A stretch of 64,000 nucleotides of DNA from NCBI RefSeq assembly GCF_031846325.1, contig NZ_JAVRHZ010000008.1, positions 108,565-172,564 of the forward strand, given 5' to 3'. The translations under genes were made by a program, and so were the position numbers. Below are positions 9,114 to 16,724 of this stretch, in pieces. The notes under the pieces were generated by a model. That model did not search any database and was not told the DNA's origin. It saw only the letters and a program-made list of their open reading frames with translations. Source of the stretch: Patiriisocius_A hiemis (GTDB taxonomy: Bacteria; Bacteroidota; Bacteroidia; Flavobacteriales; Flavobacteriaceae). Position 1 is the stretch's first letter. Every line of letters begins with the position of its first letter.

Positions 9114-9797
9114 ATGAAAACAATCATTAACACTCTCATACTCCTATTTTTTATAACTAGTTATTCTCAACAAAAGGTTTTTCAAAAAAAGAAACCTACA
9201 AAAGGAGAAGCAAACTTAGTTGAGGATATTATGACAGAAAATGATGAGTTAGGGACAATTTCAGAAAATATATCATTTGGAATAAGTGTTGGGTTTAATA
9301 ATGCTCTAGAAGAAATTAGTACAGCATCTATCTCCCCAATTGACAATAAAATAATTATTAGTGAGGAACAAAGAACTAGCTTTGTTTTATCGACAGTTCT
9401 TTCTGTTCCAATTATATTTAAGAGAAATATTCTTTATAGGTATTCTGGAAAAAACGGTGAGTTATACGGTCCATATCATAAACTTTCAGAATGGAGTTTA
9501 ATTGCCGCTTTAAATATTGCTACTTTCCAAGGAGCCCAAAGTGGCTCAGTATTTAATCAAAAAATTAGTGGAGGACTTGGTGTTGCTTATAATTTTACTG
9601 AAGATGTTTCTATTGGTCTAACTTATGAGTTACTCTCATACAGAAAACCTAAAGATTTTTTAATCAATAATGAAGGTAATTCAATATCCGAAAATGGAAA
9701 CCCAGTTAACTCACTAGATATATCTGACAACAGATACTTTTTTGATAGGTATGCTAATACCTTTTCCTTAAAAATAATTTATAAATTAACCAAGTAA
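9114..9797 (+). CDS. exported protein, probable outer-membrane beta-barrel
   Basis: 227 residues: a signal peptide (ITSYSQ), a charged stretch (about 25-45), then alternating amphipathic strands ending in FSLKIIYKLTK, a typical C-terminal barrel strand. It starts 15 nt after the response regulator and so closes the kinase operon. Function is unknown; it may be an envelope output or sensor of the system. The call rests on strand pattern and context, not on a recognised family. Confidence 0.7.
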   Translation: MKTIINTLILLFFITSYSQQKVFQKKKPTKGEANLVEDIMTENDELGTISENISFGISVGFNNALEEISTASISPIDNKIIISEEQRTSFVLSTVLSVPIIFKRNILYRYSGKNGELYGPYHKLSEWSLIAALNIATFQGAQSGSVFNQKISGGLGVAYNFTEDVSIGLTYELLSYRKPKDFLINNEGNSISENGNPVNSLDISDNRYFFDRYANTFSLKIIYKLTK

Positions 9798-9819
9798 GAT
9801 TATAGTTGCCTAAATATAA

Positions 9820-9867
9820 ATACCCTGCAAAGGGTATTTTTTTTGGCTATTTCGCAAACTAGTTTTG
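9820..9867 (+). promoter_or_regulatory. operator site B plus -7 element of the stand-alone LuxR gene
   Basis: The palindrome ATACCC-TGCAAA-GGGTAT (9820-9837) is followed exactly 22 bp later by TAGTTTTG (9860-9867), a perfect TAnnTTTG -7 element. This puts the palindrome centre near -42, a class-II activator position. The predicted transcript start falls at or within a few nt of the ATG at 9871, implying a leaderless or nearly leaderless mRNA. Confidence 0.75.
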
Positions 9868-9870
9868 AGT

Positions 9871-10257
9871 ATGTCAAAATTAGAGCCTCTACTACAACAA
9901 ATTAATACATACAAGAAGGATTATAAACCTCTTACTGCGGCAGAAACACTTCAACTAATTAGTGAAATTAAGAGAATTTCAGAATCAAAAATACTCCTAG
10001 AAAAAATTATTTTTTTATTCGTTTCTACAGAAAAAAACTTATTAGAAACAGAATGTCTTACTAAAAGAGAGTCCAAAATTTTTAGTCTTATTGGTTCTCA
10101 ATACACATCTCAAGAAATAGCAAACTTATTAAATGTTAGTAAAGAGACTGTGAGCACACACCGTAAAAATATTATTAAGAAATTAAACCTGAAAGGTGCT
10201 GGACAATTGCAATATGTAGCTTTCAAAAAAATACAAGAAATTATTAACAACAATTAA
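9871..10257 (+). CDS. stand-alone LuxR/NarL-type DNA-binding regulator without receiver domain
   Basis: 128 residues. The first ~60 are helical and match no receiver domain; residues about 65-125 are a LuxR helix-turn-helix (TKRESKIFSLIGSQYTSQEI, then VSKETVSTHRKNIIKKL). A TTG at 9865 is in frame, but the ATG at 9871 is preferred; the -7 element ends at 9867. It is driven by operator site B and followed 7 nt later by a barrel-protein gene. It may be a second-tier regulator or a competitor for the same palindromes. Confidence 0.82.
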   Translation: MSKLEPLLQQINTYKKDYKPLTAAETLQLISEIKRISESKILLEKIIFLFVSTEKNLLETECLTKRESKIFSLIGSQYTSQEIANLLNVSKETVSTHRKNIIKKLNLKGAGQLQYVAFKKIQEIINNN

Positions 10258-10264
10258 TACAATT

Positions 10265-10882
10265 ATGAATTTAAAACAAATATTTCTACCTATACTACTT
10301 TGTTTATTTTGTTTCAATACAAGTGCTCAAGTGACAGAAACCATTCCTAGAAAAGAAAGTGTAAAACCTTTAAGGATAGGTGCACGTATAGGAGCGCCAA
10401 ACATATTAACTGTAAATGCAGAATACGTTACACCTCTACTAGACAATAGAGTCGCTGCCACATTAGATTATATGCCTTTTTCATATACTGTAGATGATGT
10501 ATCTATAAAGTATAACAATTTTGAAATTGGCTCTAACATATACCTTAACAACAAAGGTAAAGGGCTGTATGCAGGGATAAGTTACTTTTCTTTTGATGGC
10601 GAAGGAGATTACCCGGATGTAGAGTTTAATGAAGACTCTTTTGGAGATGGTAAGGGAATTATAAAGTTTAACACTCTAAATTTAAAAATAGGAGCCAAAC
10701 TTGGACGTACATTTTATTTTAGAATAGAAGCAGGTTATGGTTTTGGGTCTATCCCAGATAATATAACTATTAAGAGTAATGATTCTAACGAAACAACAGA
10801 AGAAGAAATTCCAGAAATTCCGGGGATTAGCAACTCTGGACTTATAGTACTCAATTTTGGTTTTGGATTTAGCTTCCTATAA
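10265..10882 (+). CDS. outer-membrane beta-barrel-like protein
   Basis: 205 residues with a signal peptide (FNTSAQ), a repeated beta-strand pattern (for example NKGKGLYAGISYFSF) and a terminal strand rich in aromatic and Gly residues (LIVLNFGFGFSFL), as in small outer-membrane barrels. An acidic loop (TTEEEIPEIPG) is probably external. It follows the LuxR gene by 7 nt and should share its promoter. No specific function can be assigned. Confidence 0.72.
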   Translation: MNLKQIFLPILLCLFCFNTSAQVTETIPRKESVKPLRIGARIGAPNILTVNAEYVTPLLDNRVAATLDYMPFSYTVDDVSIKYNNFEIGSNIYLNNKGKGLYAGISYFSFDGEGDYPDVEFNEDSFGDGKGIIKFNTLNLKIGAKLGRTFYFRIEAGYGFGSIPDNITIKSNDSNETTEEEIPEIPGISNSGLIVLNFGFGFSFL

Positions 10883-10885
10883 AAA

Positions 10886-10933
10886 TTACCCACTAATGGG
10901 TATTTTTTTAAGACACCCATCCCCTTAGATTTG
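10886..10933 (+). promoter_or_regulatory. operator site C plus -7 element of the PEGA-protein gene
   Basis: TTACCC-ACTAAT-GGGTAT (10886-10903; the five inner pairs TACCC/GGGTA are perfect) is followed exactly 22 bp later by TAGATTTG (10926-10933). The predicted start near 10937 gives a leader of about 24 nt before the ATG at 10961, which also argues against the in-frame TTG at 10931. Confidence 0.75.
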
Positions 10934-10960
10934 ACGTATAACTTTAAAATACTATCAATT

Positions 10961-11650
10961 ATGAAAACTAAATTATTATTCCTCGCATTATTCATTTCTG
11001 CAATAGCGGTTGCAACACCAAAAATCACAGTTATTGATGACTTTGGTAAAAAGAAAATTGAGGTTGGAGCTTCAGAAAATGATGCAGAAATCTATGTAAA
11101 TGGAAAACAAGTAGGTAAAGGGAGTACAGTTGTAACTGTACCAAAAGACGACTGTGTAACTGTAATTGCCAAGAAAATTGGCTATCTAACAGAGCAAATA
11201 GAATTTTGCAATAAAAAGGATATGACTAAGCCACCTAAGACTTATTACATAGAAATGAAGCGTGATGATGCATATGATGCATCCATACAAACAGATATTG
11301 CCAATGTAGACATAGAAATGGTATGTAATACTATGGAAAAAGATCAAGCTTGGAAGCTTATAAACCAAATTGTACTTTCTTATATCGATGTAATTGAAAT
11401 GACAGATAAAGAAACTGGTTACTTACGTACAGCATGGTCTTTAAAAACTTTTAAGCAAAATACTATTCGTACAAGAATAATTATTAAAGAATCATCTACA
11501 GATCCATTGGTGTTTAAAGTAAAGCTTGTAAGTGAAGCCTCTGGAAGACCTACGACAAGTGTAAAGAGTGATGAACTATATAAAGAGTGGGATCGTGTGT
11601 TACGAAGCTACTCAGACGTAATTGGAGAATTCCAAGCACGTCTTAAATAA
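10961..11650 (+). CDS. PEGA-domain exported protein
   Basis: 229 residues with a signal peptide (AIAVATP). A PEGA-like segment (about 30-95) includes NDAEIYVNGKQVGKGSTVVTV, the surface-exposed beta pattern typical of PEGA domains, followed by a CVTVIAKKIGYLTEQIEFC stretch with two cysteines. The remaining ~130 residues are an unassigned alpha/beta domain. PEGA domains occur in cell-surface and glycan-facing proteins. The gene has its own operator/promoter (site C) and is followed by a strong terminator. Confidence 0.78.
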   Translation: MKTKLLFLALFISAIAVATPKITVIDDFGKKKIEVGASENDAEIYVNGKQVGKGSTVVTVPKDDCVTVIAKKIGYLTEQIEFCNKKDMTKPPKTYYIEMKRDDAYDASIQTDIANVDIEMVCNTMEKDQAWKLINQIVLSYIDVIEMTDKETGYLRTAWSLKTFKQNTIRTRIIIKESSTDPLVFKVKLVSEASGRPTTSVKSDELYKEWDRVLRSYSDVIGEFQARLK

Positions 11651-11715
11651 GCATGATTTTTCAAAATTATTTGAATTAGCTAACCCTTGTTTTGTTTTAA
11701 TTATGGTTGTTTAGA

Positions 11716-11741
11716 ACCTCTCCTCTGGAGAGGTTTTTTTG
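11716..11741 (+). terminator. intrinsic terminator after the PEGA gene
   Basis: AACCTCTCC (11716-11724), a TCT loop and GGAGAGGTT (11728-11736) form a 9-bp stem followed by a T run. Confidence 0.88.
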
Positions 11742-11747
11742 AATAAA

Positions 11748-11795
11748 TACCCTCCAATGGGTATTTTATTTACTAGAGAATAGAAATAGATTTGG
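11748..11795 (+). promoter_or_regulatory. operator site D plus -7 element of the lipoprotein pair
   Basis: ATACCC-TCCAAT-GGGTAT (11748-11765) is followed exactly 22 bp later by TAGATTTG (11788-11795). The predicted start near 11799 gives a leader of about 26 nt before the ATG at 11825. It begins only 7 bp after the preceding terminator, so this is a clean, independent unit. Confidence 0.77.
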
Positions 11796-11824
11796 ATCAA
11801 AACATTAACTAAAAACTACACACC

Positions 11825-12433
11825 ATGAAACAGTACAAAATTTTATTTTTATTAAGTCTTTTCTTAGTTTTTTCAGCTTGTAAAAAAGACGACGATGGGG
11901 ACAATGATCAATCATTTGACGGCTCTATAGAGGATATAGAAAGCTTTTACAATAGTGATGTTGTAGATGCTCTTATAGATTTAGGGTTTGAAATTAATAC
12001 AGGGAATAACCCACCTACAATAGAGGGTTCTTATTTATGTACCCCATCAATACTAGAGGCTACATCGGTGCCTAATGATGTGATAGGAAGTCAATTTCCA
12101 GATCTATTTTTAAACTTCAGAAATCAAGACAATAGTACTTTAACTATAGATTTTGATGGTGCTTCTGGATCCGAAACATATGATGGAGCAGGGTCGTTCG
12201 TATCGGGTAGTGACGATCAATTTTCAGTTTTTTTAATTATTACAGTTACTAGAGATGGTGAAACTGCCGAAGTAACATTTGCTATTTCTGGTACAAAAGA
12301 AGCAGATGGAATTGCAAACTTGCAAGTAGCTTTAATAATGATTGATGATAATGGTGACCCAGGCGGTTTCTTTATTGAAAACAATACAGGTAGAGTTTTA
12401 ACAGATGGAGATGATTTCTCTGAAGAATTATAA
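11825..12433 (+). CDS. lipoprotein of unknown function
   Basis: 202 residues with a lipobox (LVFSAC, Cys about 19) followed by an Asp-rich linker (KKDDDGDNDQ). This lets the protein be anchored in the outer membrane and is common for surface-directed lipoproteins in this family. The rest is beta-rich (SETYDGAGSFVSG, AEVTFAISGT), consistent with a small beta-sandwich. It is expressed from operator site D and followed 11 nt later by another lipoprotein. Confidence 0.72.
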   Translation: MKQYKILFLLSLFLVFSACKKDDDGDNDQSFDGSIEDIESFYNSDVVDALIDLGFEINTGNNPPTIEGSYLCTPSILEATSVPNDVIGSQFPDLFLNFRNQDNSTLTIDFDGASGSETYDGAGSFVSGSDDQFSVFLIITVTRDGETAEVTFAISGTKEADGIANLQVALIMIDDNGDPGGFFIENNTGRVLTDGDDFSEEL

Positions 12434-12444
12434 TAATATATACT

Positions 12445-12870
12445 ATGAATATTAAAAATATATTTGTCGCTTTAGCAGTATTAGTAATTGCTACAAGTTG
12501 TAAAAAAGATGATAATGACGGAGATGGTTCTGTAGAACTAGATCTATTAATTGGAACTTGGAATCTTGACAGAGAAACAGACAATGATGGATTTGACGAA
12601 ACTTATGATAGTAGCTGCAACAACTTTTGGGAGTTTACAGAAGATACTCTTCGTGCTGTATGGGATTATGATTGTGATGGTGCTATAGATGATGATTCTA
12701 CTGCTTCTTACAGATTAGATGGTAACGAAATACTTCCACTTAACGGCCCTAACCCTGATGATACTAGAGCTTTTATAAGAACACTTACAAATTCGAATTT
12801 AAGAATAGAGCTAGAAACTCCAGAGGGTGAAGGTTTTGTTTATAAAGAGAACTTTTATTTCAGTAGATAA
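12445..12870 (+). CDS. small lipocalin-like lipoprotein
   Basis: 141 residues: lipobox (IATSC), an Asp/Gly-rich linker, then LLIGTWNLDRETDNDG, the pattern that opens lipocalin-like domains of Bacteroidota lipoproteins, and a short beta-barrel-like domain with acidic turns (DGFDETYD, DYDCDGAIDDD) that could bind calcium. Two cysteines (SSCNN, YDCDG) may pair. It is the last gene of the site-D operon and ends before a bidirectional terminator. The function call is tentative. Confidence 0.68.
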   Translation: MNIKNIFVALAVLVIATSCKKDDNDGDGSVELDLLIGTWNLDRETDNDGFDETYDSSCNNFWEFTEDTLRAVWDYDCDGAIDDDSTASYRLDGNEILPLNGPNPDDTRAFIRTLTNSNLRIELETPEGEGFVYKENFYFSR

Positions 12871-12890
12871 CAAATAAACTTTAATCTAAA

Positions 12891-12922
12891 AAAAGCGGCT
12901 AATGATGAATTAGCCGCTTTTT
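12891..12922. terminator. bidirectional terminator between convergent genes
   Basis: AAAAGCGGCTAAT (12891-12903), loop GATGA, then ATTAGCCGCTTTT (12909-12921): a perfect 13-bp stem with A and T tracts on its flanks. It serves the lipoprotein operon on + and the M49 peptidase gene on -. Confidence 0.93.
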
Positions 12923-12941
12923 AAGTATATAATACTAAGTA

Positions 12942-14981
12942 TTAATTTTTAGCTGGAAGATTACTAAACTTTTCAGCATACATAAGCATTTGTTCTTCAA
13001 AAGTAGCAGGTTGCTCAATTGTAAAACTTTCAATTTCTCCATCATCACTCATCTTAGGAACAATAACAGGATTTACAAACCCGCCATAAGGGGGAGATGT
13101 AAATTGTTTGTTACGTTCTAAGACTTCAGCATGTATTTCTTGATCTACTTTTACTCCGTATCCTTCTACTAAGTCTGTAACAGCTTCATAATCACCTTCA
13201 GATTTTATACGCTGTGTTTCTCTTAGTAGCTCACCAAAGATTTCATGTAATTTATCATAGTCATTAATATTAAAATACGTTTTCCCATCTCTACTTACTT
13301 TTTCAATTACATTATCTGCCTTTCCTCTTTCAAAAGCCCAAGCCGAAACCCATTGGCGGTTACGCATATGTGCTTCTTCTACATCATCACCAAGGTTTAG
13401 TCTAATTAATTGTGTCATTAAACCATTTCTAATATATCCGTCAAAAGCAGCCATACCTACTTTTTTCCAGTCTTCTACAAGTCCAAGTTCTTGTAATTTT
13501 GGGCTATATAAATAGTAAAGTCCCACTAGGTCTGCACGACCTTCTTCTAAGGTAGAGGCATAATTTTTTAACGTTTCTTTGGTCTCTCCTACTCCTGGGT
13601 TTAATTGCCCTGATGCATGTCCTATTACCTCATGTAATGCAGTATGTAATTTATCTGCCAATTGTCCATATTCTTTTTCAAGTTCATATTCTTGGTCATC
13701 ATGGACAAACTCTTTTAAACGTCCTGAACTTCCAGCATTGTTATATGCATTAATTATATTTCCTAAAGAAACTGACTTACTTCCTACAGCAGCGCGTATC
13801 CAGTTTGCATTAGGTAAGTTAACACCAATTGGTGTACTTGGTGACGCATCACCAGCTTCTCCAGCTACATTAACAACCTTATATGTTACACCAACAACAT
13901 TTTTCTTTTTGTGTTCTTCCATTAAAGGTGAATTATCTTCAAACCATTGTGCATTTTCAGATAGAACAGCCATTTTTTGTGACATATCAAAATCTTTAAT
14001 TTGCACGATTGTTTCGTAAGAACCTCTGTATCCTAATGGGTCATTATATACTTCAATAAAGCTATTTATATAGTCTATATCTCCTTCGGTTGCGGATGTC
14101 CATGCTACATTATAATCATCCCATGTTTGTAGATCACCTGTCTTGTAATATTCAATTAATAATCCAATTGCATCTCCTTGTGCTTGGTTTTCTGCAACAC
14201 CTTGTGCTTTTTCTAACCAAGTAATAATTTTATCAATAGCAGCTCCATATAAGCCTCCAGATTTATAAACACGTTCTTTTAATTTTCCATCTTCTTTTAC
14301 TAGTTGAGAATTTAATCCATAAGAAAGTGGTTTTTCTGGGTTTGGAGATTCTTTACTAGCATAAAAAGTTTCAACATCTTTGTTTGTAACATTCGGTCCA
14401 TAAAAGTTCACAGCACTTAAAGCAACATTATCTACATTTTTTGCTTGGTTTACTTTTTTGCTATCTTCATTATTAAAAATAACATCAAGTGCAGCTCCTT
14501 CTAATGTTGTATTTGTAGCGCTTAATAGTTCTTGCAAATATTCTTTTGAAAAATCTGGCATTAACTTATCATTAGAGTAGTGATGATGTATTCCGTTAGA
14601 AAACCACACTCTTTTTAGGTAAACTTCAAAGCTTTTCCAGTTTTCACTATTCTTGTCACCATCATAAGTAGTATAAATATTCTCTAGTGCTTTACGTATG
14701 GTAAGATTATGACGATAATTTTGATCCCACATAATATCACGTCCCTCTAATCCAGCTTGGACTAAATAATAAACCAGTTTTTGCTGTTGTAAACTTAGAT
14801 TTTCCCACCCAGGTACTTGGTAGCGTAAAATCCGTATATCTGCAAATTGATCTACATTATAATCAAAATTGTCTGTAGTGACTTCTTCAACTTGTCCAGT
14901 AGGCTCTTTTTTATCTGTTTCTTTACAAGAAAATAATAGTAAACCGCTCAAAGCCATTACTATAAAAAAAGTATTTTTCAT
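12942..14981 (-). CDS. M49-family (dipeptidyl-peptidase III-like) zinc metallopeptidase lipoprotein
   Basis: 679 residues with a lipobox (LLLFSC, Cys about 19). The M49 zinc site is visible as HEVIGH (450-455) and EEGRAD (479-484), matching the HExxGH and EExRAD motifs of dipeptidyl peptidase III, which removes dipeptides from peptide N termini. The lipid anchor places it in the periplasm or at the surface. The frame opens upstream at 15062, but the ATG at 14981 starts the lipoprotein signal and lies about 19 nt after the start predicted from TACATTTG (15011-15004). It is divergent from the SRPBCC gene. Confidence 0.9.
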   Translation of the reverse strand: MKNTFFIVMALSGLLLFSCKETDKKEPTGQVEEVTTDNFDYNVDQFADIRILRYQVPGWENLSLQQQKLVYYLVQAGLEGRDIMWDQNYRHNLTIRKALENIYTTYDGDKNSENWKSFEVYLKRVWFSNGIHHHYSNDKLMPDFSKEYLQELLSATNTTLEGAALDVIFNNEDSKKVNQAKNVDNVALSAVNFYGPNVTNKDVETFYASKESPNPEKPLSYGLNSQLVKEDGKLKERVYKSGGLYGAAIDKIITWLEKAQGVAENQAQGDAIGLLIEYYKTGDLQTWDDYNVAWTSATEGDIDYINSFIEVYNDPLGYRGSYETIVQIKDFDMSQKMAVLSENAQWFEDNSPLMEEHKKKNVVGVTYKVVNVAGEAGDASPSTPIGVNLPNANWIRAAVGSKSVSLGNIINAYNNAGSSGRLKEFVHDDQEYELEKEYGQLADKLHTALHEVIGHASGQLNPGVGETKETLKNYASTLEEGRADLVGLYYLYSPKLQELGLVEDWKKVGMAAFDGYIRNGLMTQLIRLNLGDDVEEAHMRNRQWVSAWAFERGKADNVIEKVSRDGKTYFNINDYDKLHEIFGELLRETQRIKSEGDYEAVTDLVEGYGVKVDQEIHAEVLERNKQFTSPPYGGFVNPVIVPKMSDDGEIESFTIEQPATFEEQMLMYAEKFSNLPAKN

Positions 14982-15003
14982 TATTTTAAAATTTAGTTTC
15001 CAA

Positions 15004-15034
15004 CAAATGTAGCAAAATATAGATGTTAAATTTG
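15004..15034. promoter_or_regulatory. back-to-back -7 elements of the divergent M49 peptidase and SRPBCC genes
   Basis: On the minus strand TACATTTG (15011-15004) and on the plus strand TAAATTTG (15027-15034) are both perfect TAnnTTTG elements, 15 bp apart and divergently oriented. They give predicted leaders of about 19 nt and 30 nt. The short spacing means the two polymerase-binding regions overlap. Confidence 0.65.
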
Positions 15035-15068
15035 CTATCTTAGCAGAAATAATCAACAACATCTCAAT

Positions 15069-16136
15069 ATGAAAATCTTAAAATATCTTTTTTTTCTTAT
15101 CCTTTTAGTTCTTATTGGTGGCGCCATCTATTTTGGCACTAAAGATGGAAGTTTTGATTTAGCGGCAAGTAAAGTTATTAAGGCTCCGGCAGAGGTAGTA
15201 TATAATAATGTAAAAGATTTTAAAAGCTGGGAAGAATGGGGTCCTTGGATGGAAGAAGATGAAAATATGGAAATAACTTATGCTGAAAAAACTGAAGGTG
15301 AAGGTGCTTCTTACTCTTGGACAAGTGAGGTAATGGGGGATGGTAGTATGGAAACTGTAAAGGTTATTCCGAATAAAGAAATAGACCAAAAAATTTCATT
15401 TAATACTCCAATGGGAGACAGTAATAGTGATGTATACTGGTATTTTGAAGATACTGAAAACCCTAGTGAGACCAAAGTAACTTGGGGCATGAAAGGAGAG
15501 CAAACCTTTATGGAAAAAGTATTTATGGGTTTATTTTCTAATGAAGATTTCGAGACCACATTAAAAACAATGTATGAAACTGGCCTAAACAACCTTGAAG
15601 AGTCTGTAATGGAAGACATGAAACAATTTACCGTAAATGTTGATGGCATTACAGAGTATGGTGGTGGTTATTACATGTACACTAGCACCTCAGCAAAATC
15701 AAGTGATATTGGTTCAAGAATGGCACCAATGATGGGGCAAGTAATGGGGTATATGCAGGAAAATAATATACAAACTGCTGGGATGCCTTTTACTATATAT
15801 AATCAAATTGACGAGGCAAATGGCACTCTTATATTCTCTGCAGCAATACCTGTGAGAGACAGAGTAATTACACCAGAAGGAAGTCCTGTGGTTTGTGGTT
15901 TTATGGAACCAACTACTGCATTAAAGGTTACTTTGCGTGGTGAATACGGAAACTTACCTAATGCATACACTAAAGGAGAAGAGTACTTAACACAAAATAA
16001 TATACAGAAAGATAATGCCAAAAGTATGTTTGAGGTTTACGCTACAGATCCAGGCAATGTGCCTAACCCTGCCAATTGGGTAACGGAAGTTTATATACCT
16101 GTTTTAAAGACTCAAAACCCAGAAAGCAACCAATAA
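15069..16136 (+). CDS. SRPBCC-fold protein with C-terminal GyrI-like domain
   Basis: 355 residues: an N-terminal membrane helix (about 4-22); an SRPBCC (START/Bet v1-like) domain (about 30-175, with KAPAEVVYNNVKDFKSWEEW), which forms a hydrophobic ligand cavity; then a GyrI-like effector-binding domain (about 190-345). The pairing is common in Bacteroidota, but the ligand is unknown. It precedes crcB by 1 nt. Either a lipid-handling or small-molecule-sensing role would fit. Confidence 0.82.
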   Translation: MKILKYLFFLILLVLIGGAIYFGTKDGSFDLAASKVIKAPAEVVYNNVKDFKSWEEWGPWMEEDENMEITYAEKTEGEGASYSWTSEVMGDGSMETVKVIPNKEIDQKISFNTPMGDSNSDVYWYFEDTENPSETKVTWGMKGEQTFMEKVFMGLFSNEDFETTLKTMYETGLNNLEESVMEDMKQFTVNVDGITEYGGGYYMYTSTSAKSSDIGSRMAPMMGQVMGYMQENNIQTAGMPFTIYNQIDEANGTLIFSAAIPVRDRVITPEGSPVVCGFMEPTTALKVTLRGEYGNLPNAYTKGEEYLTQNNIQKDNAKSMFEVYATDPGNVPNPANWVTEVYIPVLKTQNPESNQ

Positions 16137-16137
16137 C

Positions 16138-16509
16138 ATGAAAGCACTCCTCTATGTTTTTTTAGGAGGTGGCTTGGGAAGTATGTTGCGATATCTTGTT
16201 GGTATTTATACCGCAAGTTTTACAACTTCATTCCCTTACGGTACTTTTATTGTAAACATAATTGGAAGTTTTATTATTGGGATTATTTTTGGGTTAACTC
16301 TTAAAAACACTTCGCAATCTGGTGATCTTATTTTATTACTAATTATAGGTTTTTGTGGAGGTTTTACTACATTTTCTTCCTTTGCATTTGAAAATTATAA
16401 TTTTCTTAAAAATGGAGAAATTACAGTTTTCGCAACTTATACAATAGCAAGTATTGTTTTAGGGCTTTCTGCTGTTTTCTTAGGGCTTTGGATTTCTAAA
16501 CTTTTTTAA
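16138..16509 (+). CDS. crcB: fluoride ion channel CrcB/Fluc
   Basis: 123 residues with four transmembrane helices. The family motifs GGGLGSMLRYLVG, GTFIVNIIGSFIIG and GFCGGFTTFSSFAFE (with the Phe/Thr/Ser track that lines the fluoride pore) are all present. It exports cytoplasmic fluoride as a dual-topology dimer. No fluoride riboswitch is seen upstream; the gene begins 1 nt after the SRPBCC gene and should be co-transcribed. Confidence 0.94.
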   Translation: MKALLYVFLGGGLGSMLRYLVGIYTASFTTSFPYGTFIVNIIGSFIIGIIFGLTLKNTSQSGDLILLLIIGFCGGFTTFSSFAFENYNFLKNGEITVFATYTIASIVLGLSAVFLGLWISKLF

Positions 16510-16669
16510 GTTAGCTACTTAACAACAAATATTTAAAAAAATAGTATTTATAGCACGCAAAAAAATAAGATGACAAACTACAGATACATTGTAAAGCAAG
16601 TAATAACCTGTGCAAACAAGAGCGGGCTATCTATGTATTGACTATACTATAATAATTTAAATCAATATA

Positions 16670-16705
16670 AAAACGCCCCGCCAATGAGCGGGACGTTTTA
16701 TTTTT
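16670..16705 (+). terminator. intrinsic terminator downstream of crcB
   Basis: AAAACGCCCCGC (16670-16681) pairs with GCGGGACGTTTT (16688-16699), 11 of 12 positions, followed by T-rich sequence. It ends the 215-bp gap after crcB, in which no gene, tRNA or other structure was found. It lies just before the MFS gene. Confidence 0.8.
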
Positions 16706-16724
16706 ATACTAACAACTAACCAAA

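Noticed and set aside
16510..16669. Possible tRNA or small RNA between crcB and the MFS gene
   Set aside because: No cloverleaf T-arm consensus, promoter or stem other than the final terminator hairpin was found.
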